A stretch of DNA of 64,000 nt from Microbacterium bovistercoris (GTDB lineage Bacteria; Actinomycetota; Actinomycetes; Actinomycetales; Microbacteriaceae). The stretch is from NCBI RefSeq assembly GCF_003387575.1, contig NZ_QUAB01000048.1, forward strand, positions 286,318-350,317, in the 5' to 3' direction. A program made the translations under genes and the position numbers. Below, piece after piece: positions 17,113 to 24,729 of the stretch (its first letter is position 1; each line of letters begins with the position of its first letter). The notes beneath the pieces were generated by a model. The model saw nothing but the letters and a program-made list of their open reading frames with translations, ran no database searches and was not told the DNA's origin.

Positions 17113-17517
17113 ATGCGATTCCTCGTCCGCGTCGTCGTCAACGCCTTCGCCATCTGGGTCGTCACCCTCATGCCGGTGCTCGAGGTGAGCGTGCGCCCGT
17201 TCCCACCCGGCCGCGACCTGCAGATGATCATCACCCTGCTCGGCATCGCGCTGATCTTCGCGCTGGTCAACACCATCGTCGGGACGATCATCAAGATCGT
17301 CGCCCTGCCGCTGTACATCCTCACCCTCGGACTGATCGGACTGGTCATCAACGGCTTCCTGCTGTGGCTGACCGCCTGGATCACGCACTTCTTCGGCTGG
17401 GGCCTCGAGGTGAACTCGTTCTGGTGGGGCATCGTCGCCGCGATCGTCATCTCGGTCATCAACTGGATCTTCGGGATCATCCTGCGGCCGCAGCGCAAGG
17501 ACTCGGCACGCCACTGA
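17113..17517 (+). CDS. Small four-helix membrane protein (phage holin superfamily IV fold)
   Basis: 134 residues with four hydrophobic helices, matching the widespread actinobacterial family often labelled 'phage holin family protein' or DUF360-like. Nothing around it is phage-related, and the family is a normal chromosomal membrane protein of unknown job. ATG at 17113 was chosen because the protein then starts at the first helix; CAGACT six bases upstream could be a -10 giving a leaderless message. Its stop is two bases from the stop of the convergent hydrolase gene. Confidence 0.8.
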   Translation: MRFLVRVVVNAFAIWVVTLMPVLEVSVRPFPPGRDLQMIITLLGIALIFALVNTIVGTIIKIVALPLYILTLGLIGLVINGFLLWLTAWITHFFGWGLEVNSFWWGIVAAIVISVINWIFGIILRPQRKDSARH

Positions 17518-17519
17518 CT

Positions 17520-18992
17520 TCACCCCACCTCGCGCGCACGGTACGAGAACGATTCGACCTTCGTCGCGGCATTCAGTTCGTTCCAGCGCTGCTGCAGCGC
17601 CTCGGGGCGCGGGTCTCCGGAAGCGTCGAGCAGTCCCGCCGTCTCCTCGTATGCGCTGGGGAAGTGGCTGCCGATCACGGGTAGCAGCGCGTCGGCCTCC
17701 CGTACCGCCACGAAACTGTCCGACGATCCGGTCGTGCCCGCCGATCCCCCGGCGGACAGCGCTCCGCCGACCAGATCGTCGGTGTGGCGGATGTCGGCGA
17801 CCAGGGTGCGTTCGCCCAGGGCCACCGGCGTCGGATTGCCGAAGGTCGTCAGCGTCCGCACGTCGTACACGCCCTCGGCCGCGAGGAAGGACCCGATCAT
17901 CGCGCCCTGCGAGTACCCGACGATGTCGATGGTGTCACCCGCCTCGATCCCCGCCTCCGCCATCGCCAGCTCCACCGCCTCGTACGAGGCACTTGCCTCG
18001 CGCTTCAGATACATGTCGACGTTGGATGTCATGTCCCACGGGCTGTCAGATGTGTCGAGCGGGTCGTCGGTCCCGTCGATGAACACTTGATACTGACTGC
18101 TGCCGTCGGGCATCGCGTACTTGTCGATGCGCACCTGCTGGCCGCCCTTGTTTCCGCGCAGCCGCTCGAACGCCGCGCGGGTGCCGGCCGGAGGCCCGGA
18201 TGGCGCCGAGCGCACGGTCTTGTCCACCTCCACGGCCGGGCCGCGTCCTGTGAGCCGCTCGCCGGGTTCGATCGTGCCGAGTCCGCGGCGCTTCGCCTCC
18301 TCGGGAACCCAGCCCAGCAGCTGCGGGAGCCGAATGCCGGCGGCATGCCCGACCAGCTGCAGGCCGAGGGGCATCAGCACGGTTCCGAGCGCAGCCGAGA
18401 GGAACGGGGACATCCGCAGAGCATCCGCCGTCACCTCTGCGCCGCTGTATCTGTTCTGCTCCCACACCCGCAGCCATTCATCGACGCCCTCGGTGATGGC
18501 GGGGTCGGATGCCAGCAGCGTGTCGATGCGCTCCTGCAGAGCCGCCGCCTCCGAGGGGAAGTTCACCGCGAGCGATTCCCGGCGCGCGCAGAGGTCGACG
18601 TACTCGAAGATGTCCGCCATCCGGCGGATGTCTTCGCCGAGTCGCACGACGGCCTCCTGCTCCCGCTCGACCTGAACCGCGCATGTCCCGAACGAACTGC
18701 CGTTGATACGCAGTCCGCTCGCCGTGTCCACGGCCTGCCAGGCCCGGCGGAGTGCATCGGTCGCCCCACCGAGACTCGTCGCCACAGCATCCAGCTGCAC
18801 CGCCGCGGCCCGCATGTCCTCCGTGTCGACGGCGATGGCCCCGCCGGACATGATCTGCAGGCCATCGCCCTTCGGGAGCGGAGGGATCAGGGCCGCCGTC
18901 TCTGCACCCCGCGCCCCGCTCGCAGAGTCGCCACCGTGTCCCGCCCCGCCGTATCCCCCGCCGGCCTCCCCGAGCGCCGCATCGGTCGTCAT
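17520..18992 (-). CDS. Alpha/beta hydrolase with WXG-like N-terminal helical domain
   Basis: 490 residues. A Gly-rich start (1-30) leads to a helical region at about 54-160 that resembles WXG100/PPE-like segments of type VII-linked proteins. The C-terminal half is an alpha/beta hydrolase of the DUF1023 type: nucleophile elbow GYSQG (serine near residue 360), a likely acid in HTDDLVGG (near 406) and histidine in GSHFPSAYEE (near 443). No signal peptide is seen. The ATG overlaps the stop of the small gene upstream by four bases. A secreted lipase/esterase role via a type VII-like route is an inference; no secretion machinery gene is nearby. Confidence 0.75.
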   Translation of the reverse strand: MTTDAALGEAGGGYGGAGHGGDSASGARGAETAALIPPLPKGDGLQIMSGGAIAVDTEDMRAAAVQLDAVATSLGGATDALRRAWQAVDTASGLRINGSSFGTCAVQVEREQEAVVRLGEDIRRMADIFEYVDLCARRESLAVNFPSEAAALQERIDTLLASDPAITEGVDEWLRVWEQNRYSGAEVTADALRMSPFLSAALGTVLMPLGLQLVGHAAGIRLPQLLGWVPEEAKRRGLGTIEPGERLTGRGPAVEVDKTVRSAPSGPPAGTRAAFERLRGNKGGQQVRIDKYAMPDGSSQYQVFIDGTDDPLDTSDSPWDMTSNVDMYLKREASASYEAVELAMAEAGIEAGDTIDIVGYSQGAMIGSFLAAEGVYDVRTLTTFGNPTPVALGERTLVADIRHTDDLVGGALSAGGSAGTTGSSDSFVAVREADALLPVIGSHFPSAYEETAGLLDASGDPRPEALQQRWNELNAATKVESFSYRAREVG

Positions 18993-19249
18993 GACACCAG
19001 CTGCGCTTCCAGGGCGCCGCGCAGCACTCGCACCGTCACCATCGCGCCGTGCACCTGGCCGCGGAACTCCGTGATCCGCGCGTGTACGACCTGTCCCGCT
19101 GCAACCCGCCACTGCGTGGCCTCTGCCAGGGCGTCGAGCAGCACCCCGGCGGAGCCGAGCCGGCTCGCAGCCTCATCGAGTGCATGCGTGGCCACGGCGT
19201 ACGCCCAGACCTCCTGCGGAGAGGGCGACGTGAGAGTCATGTCGATCAT
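18989..19249 (-). CDS. Small WXG100-like helical protein
   Basis: 86 residues, predicted as two helices joined near Trp47 (QWRVAAGQ), similar in size and form to WXG100 partners, though the exact WxG is not present. The ATG at 19249 has GGTGGG at a good distance; the in-frame ATG at 19240 has none. It is translationally coupled to the hydrolase with the WXG-like domain, suggesting that the two form a heterodimer. No database family is recognised with confidence. Confidence 0.65.
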   Translation of the reverse strand: MIDMTLTSPSPQEVWAYAVATHALDEAASRLGSAGVLLDALAEATQWRVAAGQVVHARITEFRGQVHGAMVTVRVLRGALEAQLVS

Positions 19250-19394
19250 GCCCACCAGGATGCTCGGATCGCGGCATCCGCTCTTCGGCTCTCCCCTGGG
19301 TCCGCGCGACGCTGTGCAGAACTCGCGGTGAACTCCGCCTGTGGGATGCGGGTCGCGCCTCCCGCAGCACGGGCGTGGAGAGCAGAATGGAACG

Positions 19395-19904
19395 ATGACA
19401 GACCCGGAGCCCTTCCGCGTCATCTTCGTGTGCACGGGCAACATCTGCCGCTCGCCGATGGCCGAGGTCGTCCTGCGCGCCCTCGCCGACGAGCACGGGC
19501 TGGGTTCACGCCTGGTGTCCCGCAGCGCGGGCACCGGCGACTGGCACCTCGGCGAGCGCGCCGACCAGCGCACCCTCGAGGCCCTCGAGCGGCACGGGTA
19601 CGACGGGTCGCTGCACAGGGCGAGACAGTTCTCCGCGGCATCCTGGCGCGAGAACGACCTCGTGATCGCACTCGATCGCACACACGAGCGCATCCTGCGC
19701 GAGTGGGCGCGCACCGACGACGACGAGGGCAAGGTCACGCTGCTGCGCTCCTTCGACTCACACGCCTCCAGCATGGACGTGCCCGATCCGTACTACGCCG
19801 GGCCCGAGATGTTCGATTCGGTGCTCGATATGATTGAGGTCGCGACCCGCGGCCTGTTCCATCAGCTCGAACCGGCGCTGCGACTTCCGCGCGCGCGGGC
19901 CTGA
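19395..19904 (+). CDS. Low-molecular-weight protein-tyrosine phosphatase
   Basis: 169-residue cytoplasmic phosphatase. The P-loop CTGNICRS (Cys13 nucleophile, Arg19) lies at the N-terminus and the general acid is in DPYY near residue 135. Substrates are phosphotyrosine proteins, often linked with capsule synthesis or signalling, but none is encoded here. The ATG at 19395 puts the P-loop at the normal distance from the start. purB follows 16 bases after its stop and may be co-transcribed. Confidence 0.9.
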   Translation: MTDPEPFRVIFVCTGNICRSPMAEVVLRALADEHGLGSRLVSRSAGTGDWHLGERADQRTLEALERHGYDGSLHRARQFSAASWRENDLVIALDRTHERILREWARTDDDEGKVTLLRSFDSHASSMDVPDPYYAGPEMFDSVLDMIEVATRGLFHQLEPALRLPRARA

Positions 19905-19920
19905 AACCGGAGGTACTCCC

Positions 19921-21297
19921 CTGTCCACTCAGCTTCCCGCCCAGCCGCTCAGCCCGCTCGACGGCCGCTACCGCGCCGCCACGACCGGCCTCGCCGACTA
20001 CCTCTCCGAGGCGGGCCTGAACCGTGCACGCGTCGAGGTCGAGGTGGAGTGGATCATCGCGCTCACCGACCGCTCGATCTTCGGCACCTCGCCCCTGACC
20101 GACGCGCAGAAGGAGCAGCTGCGCGCGCTCTACCGCGACTTCGGCCAGGACGAGATCGACTGGCTCGCCGCCAAGGAGGCCGTCACCCGCCACGACGTGA
20201 AGGCCGTCGAGTACCTCGTGCGCGACCGGCTCTCGACGCTGGGCCTGGACGCCATCGCCGAACTGACGCATTTCGCGTGCACCAGCGAGGACGTCAACTC
20301 CGCCTCGTACGCGCTGACCGTCAAGCGCGCCGTCGAGGAGGTCTGGCTGCCGGCTCTGGACGCCGTGATCGCCAAGCTGCGCGACCTGGGCACCGAGCAC
20401 GCGGATGCCCCGATGCTGTCGCACACGCACGGCCAGCCGGCCACGCCGTCGACCATGGGCAAGGAGCTCGCGGTCTTCGCGTGGCGCCTGGAGCGCGTGC
20501 GCGGCCAGATCGCCGCTTCCGACTACCTGGCCAAGTTCTCCGGCGCGACCGGAACCTGGTCGGCGCACCTCTCGGCCGAGCCCGACGTCGACTGGCCGGC
20601 CGTCGCCCGCGAGTACATCGAGGGCATGGGCATCGGCTTCAACGTGCTGACCACCCAGATCGAGTCGCACGACTGGCAGGTCGAGCTGTACGACCGCATC
20701 CGTCACGCCGGCGGCATCCTGCACAACCTCGCCACCGACATGTGGACCTACATCTCGATGGGGTACTTCGCGCAGATCCCGGTCGCGGGCGCGACCGGCT
20801 CGTCGACCATGCCGCACAAGATCAACCCGATCCGGTTCGAGAACGCCGAGGCCAACCTCGAACTGTCGGCCGCGCTGCTCGGCTCGCTCTCGCAGACGCT
20901 GGTCACCAGCCGGATGCAGCGCGACCTCACCGACTCGACCACGCAGCGCAACATCGGCGTCGCGCTCGGGCACTCGCTGCTCGCGCTCGACAACCTGCGA
21001 CGCGGCCTGAACGAGGTCTCGCTCTCGCGCGACGTGCTGCTGGCCGACCTCGACGCCAACTGGGAGGTGCTGGCCGAGGCGATCCAGACCGTGATCCGCG
21101 CCGAGGTCGTCGCCGGGCGCTCCACGATCGCCGATCCCTACGCGCTGCTCAAGGAGCTCACCCGCGGACACCGCGTCGGCCCTGCCGACCTGGCATCCTT
21201 CGTCGAGGGCCTCGAGATCGGTGACGCGGCCAAGCAGCGTCTGCTGGCGCTGACCCCGGCGACCTACACGGGCATCGCCGAGCAGCTCGCGAAGTGA
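19921..21297 (+). CDS. purB: Adenylosuccinate lyase, probable CTG start
   Basis: 458-residue enzyme of purine synthesis that splits adenylosuccinate and SAICAR, releasing fumarate. The fumarase/aspartase signature GSSTMPHKINP is present, and N-terminal QPLSPLDGRYRAAT is the usual PurB opening. No ATG or GTG lies between the previous stop codon and that opening; GGAGG at 19909-19913 points to CTG at 19921 (protein LSTQLPAQPLSPLDGRY). An in-frame TTG at 19834 would run inside the phosphatase gene. Two DivIVA-like genes follow, the first overlapping by GTGA. Confidence 0.93.
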   Translation: MSTQLPAQPLSPLDGRYRAATTGLADYLSEAGLNRARVEVEVEWIIALTDRSIFGTSPLTDAQKEQLRALYRDFGQDEIDWLAAKEAVTRHDVKAVEYLVRDRLSTLGLDAIAELTHFACTSEDVNSASYALTVKRAVEEVWLPALDAVIAKLRDLGTEHADAPMLSHTHGQPATPSTMGKELAVFAWRLERVRGQIAASDYLAKFSGATGTWSAHLSAEPDVDWPAVAREYIEGMGIGFNVLTTQIESHDWQVELYDRIRHAGGILHNLATDMWTYISMGYFAQIPVAGATGSSTMPHKINPIRFENAEANLELSAALLGSLSQTLVTSRMQRDLTDSTTQRNIGVALGHSLLALDNLRRGLNEVSLSRDVLLADLDANWEVLAEAIQTVIRAEVVAGRSTIADPYALLKELTRGHRVGPADLASFVEGLEIGDAAKQRLLALTPATYTGIAEQLAK

Positions 21298-21995
21298 GGG
21301 CCCTGACCGCAGCCGACGTGGCGGGAGCGCACCTGCCGGAAGCCCCGTTCGCCACGTCGCGCCGGCCCGCGTACGCCGTCGAGGCGGTCGATGCGCGGCT
21401 GGACGCCTGCCGGGCCGCACTGGAGGCCTGGGAGCGCGGCGAGCCCGCGACCCTGAAGGCTGCGGATGTCGTGGCGGCAGGGTTGCCGAAGGGCGCGGGC
21501 TACTCCGCGGATGCCGTCGACGACCTGCTCGACCGGATCGCGGTGCAGTTGAGCATTTACGAGCGGGACGGCACGGGGGCGCCTGGGGCGTCGTCGAAGT
21601 CGACGGGCAGTGCAGCCGCGGTCGAGCCGGTGCGCAGCTACGAGCTCACGACCGCGCGGATCCCGCAGCGGCGGGTGGGAGGCCGGTACGCCATCGACGA
21701 GGTGGACATCTTCGTCGGTGAGATCTCCACCGCACTGTCGAACGTGGAGCGCGGGAAGCCGGCCGGCCTGCACTCCGACGACATCGTGCACAAGGAGTTC
21801 AAGGCCGTCTCGCTGCTCGGACTCGGCTACGACGCGGATGCCGTCGACGACCTGCTCGATCGCGCAGTCATACAGTTGCGGCACTCCGAGCCGAAGAACC
21901 GGCTCCAGGTCGAGCAGGAACAGCGTGAAGAGGCTCAGCTGCGCGGGATGCTCGACGACATCCGGAACAAGTACGGCAGGAACGGCGACCGATGA
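21294..21995 (+). CDS. DivIVA-like modular protein, two modules
   Basis: 233 residues built of two copies of a module of roughly 100 residues. Each has a first half ending in (A/V)LE-WERG or -NVERGKP and a second half with GY(S/D)ADAVDDLLDR followed by QL. These short motifs resemble the DivIVA-type repeats found in small actinobacterial proteins, which bind curved membrane or polar scaffolds. The GTG overlaps the purB stop. The charged C-terminus (EQEQREEAQLRGMLDDIRNK) is a likely coiled coil. The function is unknown. Confidence 0.75.
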   Translation: MRALTAADVAGAHLPEAPFATSRRPAYAVEAVDARLDACRAALEAWERGEPATLKAADVVAAGLPKGAGYSADAVDDLLDRIAVQLSIYERDGTGAPGASSKSTGSAAAVEPVRSYELTTARIPQRRVGGRYAIDEVDIFVGEISTALSNVERGKPAGLHSDDIVHKEFKAVSLLGLGYDADAVDDLLDRAVIQLRHSEPKNRLQVEQEQREEAQLRGMLDDIRNKYGRNGDR

Positions 21996-22312
21996 AGGCC
22001 GTGCACAGCTCGGACGTCGCAGCGGTGCAACTGCCGCACACCCTGTTCGCCACGGCGAACGCCCCGGTCTATGCGGTCGAGGGCGTCGACGAGCTGCTCG
22101 AGGAGTGCCGCGCCGCTCTCGAGTCGTGGGAGCGCGGCGAGCAGGCATCCCTGCGCGCCAAGGACGTCGTCGTCCGTGAGATCCCGCGCACGCGCACGTT
22201 CCACCCCGGCTACGACGCGAAGACCGTGGACGACTTCTTCGACGGCGTCGCTGCGCAGCTGGCGGAGTACGAGCGGAACTTCTGGCCCGAGGAATCAGCG
22301 CTCCGCGGTTGA
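21992..22312 (+). CDS. DivIVA-like modular protein, single module
   Basis: 106-residue paralogue of the preceding gene: one complete module, including VYAVEGVDELLEECRAALES, WERGEQASLRAKDVV and GYDAKTVDDFFDGVAAQL. Overlaps the preceding gene by ATGA, so the three modules in two proteins are translated from one message together with purB. A role in cell shape or polar organisation is suggested only by the DivIVA likeness. Confidence 0.75.
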   Translation: MKAVHSSDVAAVQLPHTLFATANAPVYAVEGVDELLEECRAALESWERGEQASLRAKDVVVREIPRTRTFHPGYDAKTVDDFFDGVAAQLAEYERNFWPEESALRG

Positions 22313-22380
22313 GACCTCGCCGCTGACGATCGCGCCGTCGCTTTCCGTCACATTCGGGGGCGCTTCCCGTCATCACCTAC

Positions 22381-22404
22381 GTTGGTTAGGTAACCCTAAC
22401 CAAC
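22381..22404. promoter_or_regulatory. Palindrome upstream of the DoxX-like gene
   Basis: Perfect 10-bp arms GTTGGTTAGG / CCTAACCAAC with a four-base spacer (TAAC) end two bases before the ribosome site of the DoxX gene. GGTTAG/CTAACC half-sites recall DtxR/IdeR boxes, but the spacing differs, so the regulator is uncertain. Confidence 0.6.
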
Positions 22405-22415
22405 CGGAGGAACAC

Positions 22416-22973
22416 ATGACGGACGCCACCATCACGCCCACGGAAACGGCGCACTCCGCGCCCCGCACGGACCGCTCCAGCGCGAAGGTGCCGGCCATCC
22501 TGCTGGGCGCACTGCGCATCGCCCTCGGCTGGCAGCTGCTCTGGGCGGGACTGGACAAGGTCTTCGGTCTGGGCCTCGCCACGGAGCCCGGCAAGGCCCT
22601 GATCAACGGGTTCTCGCCCACACGCGGGTACCTGGAGTTCGGGCTCGATCCGGCCGGCTTCGCCTACGGCGCGCTGCATCCGATCGCCGGTCACCCGGTC
22701 GTCGACGCGCTCTACCTGCTCGGGACGCTCGGCGCGGGGCTCGCCCTGCTGCTCGGCGTCGGTGTGCGCATCACGGGGATCGGCGCGGCGGCGTTCATGC
22801 TGCTGCTGTGGTTCTCGTCGTTCCCGCTGGCCAACAACCCGTTCCTCGACGAGCATCTGTTCGCCGTGGCGGCAGCGCTGCTGCTCGCGTTCTCCCCGTC
22901 CGGCGATCACCTGGGTCTCGGCCGCTGGTGGCGGTCCACCCCGCTGGTGCAGCGCTACGACTGGCTCGCCTGA
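22416..22973 (+). CDS. DoxX-family membrane protein
   Basis: 185 residues: a polar N-terminal tail of about 28 residues, then four membrane helices. LLGALRIALGWQLLWAGLDK is the usual first helix of DoxX/MauE-like proteins, and NPFLDEHLFAVAAALLLA the last. Family members take part in thiol or quinone redox processes, but the exact job here is not known. ATG at 22416 follows CCGGAGGAAC. The palindrome just upstream is probably its operator. Confidence 0.85.
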   Translation: MTDATITPTETAHSAPRTDRSSAKVPAILLGALRIALGWQLLWAGLDKVFGLGLATEPGKALINGFSPTRGYLEFGLDPAGFAYGALHPIAGHPVVDALYLLGTLGAGLALLLGVGVRITGIGAAAFMLLLWFSSFPLANNPFLDEHLFAVAAALLLAFSPSGDHLGLGRWWRSTPLVQRYDWLA

Positions 22974-22974
22974 A

Positions 22975-23055
22975 CGTCGTCGCCGGGCGCTTGGGGGGCG
23001 TCCGGCGATGACGGGTCGGCGCCTGCGCGGCGCAGAGTGCCGCCGGGCGGCCGAC
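22975..23055. terminator. Two hairpins between convergent doxX-like and MFS genes
   Basis: The first stem joins 22975-22986 with 23002-23013 (12 bp, one mismatch); the second joins GGGTCGGC (23013-23020) with GCCGACCC (23048-23055). They lie between two converging genes and probably stop transcription from both sides, although neither has a clear T-tract. Confidence 0.55.
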
Positions 23056-23069
23056 CCGCAGCATCCGGA

Positions 23070-24590
23070 TCACTCGGTCGCGACAGGTTCCCCGTCGCCG
23101 GTCATCGCGCCGTCACGCGGCATGAACGAGGCGGCGATCAGCGTCAGCACGGCGACGACCGCAGCGGCGATGAACACCCAGGTCGACGCCGACACGATCG
23201 TCGCCGGGTCCTGCGGACCGGCGCCCCGGGCGATCACCGCATTCGAGATCGCGCCGAAGATCGCGACACCGACGGCACTGCCGGCCGAGCGGGCGAAGGC
23301 GTTCATGCCGGTGACGGCGCCACGCTCGCCCCAGCCGACGGATGCCTGTGCGGCGATCAGCGTCGGCGCGGCACTCCAACCAAGGCCGAAGCCCAGCACG
23401 AACGCGATCGCAGCGACCGAGAAGGGGTTCGGCCAGCGTGCCACCAGGGCGAGTGCGATCGCGGCCACCGAGGCGATCGACAGCCCGATCACCGCCGTGC
23501 GCCGGAATCCGATCCGCAGGTAGAGCCGCCCGACGTTGGCCGCGGCGATCGGCCAGCCGAGTGTCAGCGCGGCGACGGCCAGCCCCGACAGCAGCGGAGC
23601 GATGCCGATGGAGCCCTCGAGGTAGGCCGGAGCGAAGCTCGTCACGCCGATCATCAGCGCGCCGACGCCTAGGGAGACCACCGTGGTCGTCAGGATCAGC
23701 CGGCGCGAGAACAGCGTGAAGTCGATGATCGGTTCGGCGGCACGGCGCTCCACGAGCGCGAATGCGACCAGCGCGACGGCCCCGAGGCCGAAGCAGAGCA
23801 GGCTCGGCGCCGAGAACCACGCCCATGCGTTCCCGCCCTCGAGCAGGCCGAGGATGATGCCGGTGAGCCCGACCGTGAGCAGCACGGCTCCGGCGACGTC
23901 GATGCGGTGCCGCCGCTTCTCGGTCTGCTCGTGATAGCGGCGCAGCAGCATCCATCCGGCGAGCGCGCACAGCGGGACGTTGACGAAGAAGATCCATCGC
24001 CAGGCGTCGAGCTGCGCGAACAGACCGCCCAGCGCAGGCCCCACCACCGAGGACACCGCCCACACGCTGGCGATGTATCCCTGCACCTTCGCCCGTTCGG
24101 CCACGGTGTAGATGTCACCGACGATCGTCATCGACATCGGGGCGACCGCCCCGGCACCGAGCCCCTGCACCACGCGGAACACGATCAGCGCGGTCATGCT
24201 CCACGCGAACCCGCAGAGTACCGACCCCAGCAGGAACAGTCCGATGCCGATCATGATGATGGGCTTGCGCCCGATCGTGTCGGCGAACCGCGAGTAGATC
24301 GGCACGCTCACCGCCTGGGCGAGCAGGTAGACCGAGAACAGCCAGGGGAACTGCTGATAGCTGCCGAGGTCGCGCACGATGCTGGGCACCGCGGTGGCGA
24401 GGATGGTCGCGTCGATCGCGATGAGTCCGGTGGACAGCATCAGCGCGCCGAGGACAGGCCCGCGTTCGGAACGGAGGCCGACCGACGCGCGCGCTGAGGA
24501 GACTGTCACCCTGGTGACAAGCGGATGCTGCGCGGCGGTATTCCCGCGCGCGGGCAGCGGTGCGGGCGTCGCCTGGTCAGATTGGCACAT
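23070..24590 (-). CDS. MFS drug exporter, 14-helix DHA2 type
   Basis: 506-residue major facilitator with 14 predicted helices, EmrB/QacA group. Motif A-like RFADTIGRKP follows the second helix and motif C-like GPALGGLFAQ is in helix five. It probably exports drugs by proton antiport. The ATG at 24590 gives a 45-residue polar tail; GTG at about 24506 (VTVSSARAS) is an alternative that fits homologue length better. No regulator is adjacent, but the shared upstream region with the next gene carries three direct repeats. Confidence 0.88.
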   Translation of the reverse strand: MCQSDQATPAPLPARGNTAAQHPLVTRVTVSSARASVGLRSERGPVLGALMLSTGLIAIDATILATAVPSIVRDLGSYQQFPWLFSVYLLAQAVSVPIYSRFADTIGRKPIIMIGIGLFLLGSVLCGFAWSMTALIVFRVVQGLGAGAVAPMSMTIVGDIYTVAERAKVQGYIASVWAVSSVVGPALGGLFAQLDAWRWIFFVNVPLCALAGWMLLRRYHEQTEKRRHRIDVAGAVLLTVGLTGIILGLLEGGNAWAWFSAPSLLCFGLGAVALVAFALVERRAAEPIIDFTLFSRRLILTTTVVSLGVGALMIGVTSFAPAYLEGSIGIAPLLSGLAVAALTLGWPIAAANVGRLYLRIGFRRTAVIGLSIASVAAIALALVARWPNPFSVAAIAFVLGFGLGWSAAPTLIAAQASVGWGERGAVTGMNAFARSAGSAVGVAIFGAISNAVIARGAGPQDPATIVSASTWVFIAAAVVAVLTLIAASFMPRDGAMTGDGEPVATE

Positions 24591-24593
24591 GCG

Positions 24594-24687
24594 TTTTCGA
24601 CCACGCGGTGGATAATGCCGCTCAGGGTCCCTTTCCGGATGCGATTTCGACCACGCGCATCACGAGTGGATACCTTTTCGACCACGC
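24594..24687. repeat. Three direct repeats of TTTCGACCACGC
   Basis: Copies at 24594-24606, 24644-24656 and 24675-24687 share (T/A)TTTCGACCACGC; the first two are followed by GTGGATA. They fill the divergent promoter region between the MFS exporter and the sugar-dehydrogenase lipoprotein, so they may be binding sites for one regulator. Confidence 0.55.
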
Positions 24688-24729
24688 CGGTCGCCGACGG
24701 GGGGGATGCTGGATGCCGGGAGGTCGGTC

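Noticed and set aside
17113..17517. Holin-like protein as evidence for a prophage
   Set aside because: No other phage gene is nearby, and this membrane family is common on actinobacterial chromosomes.
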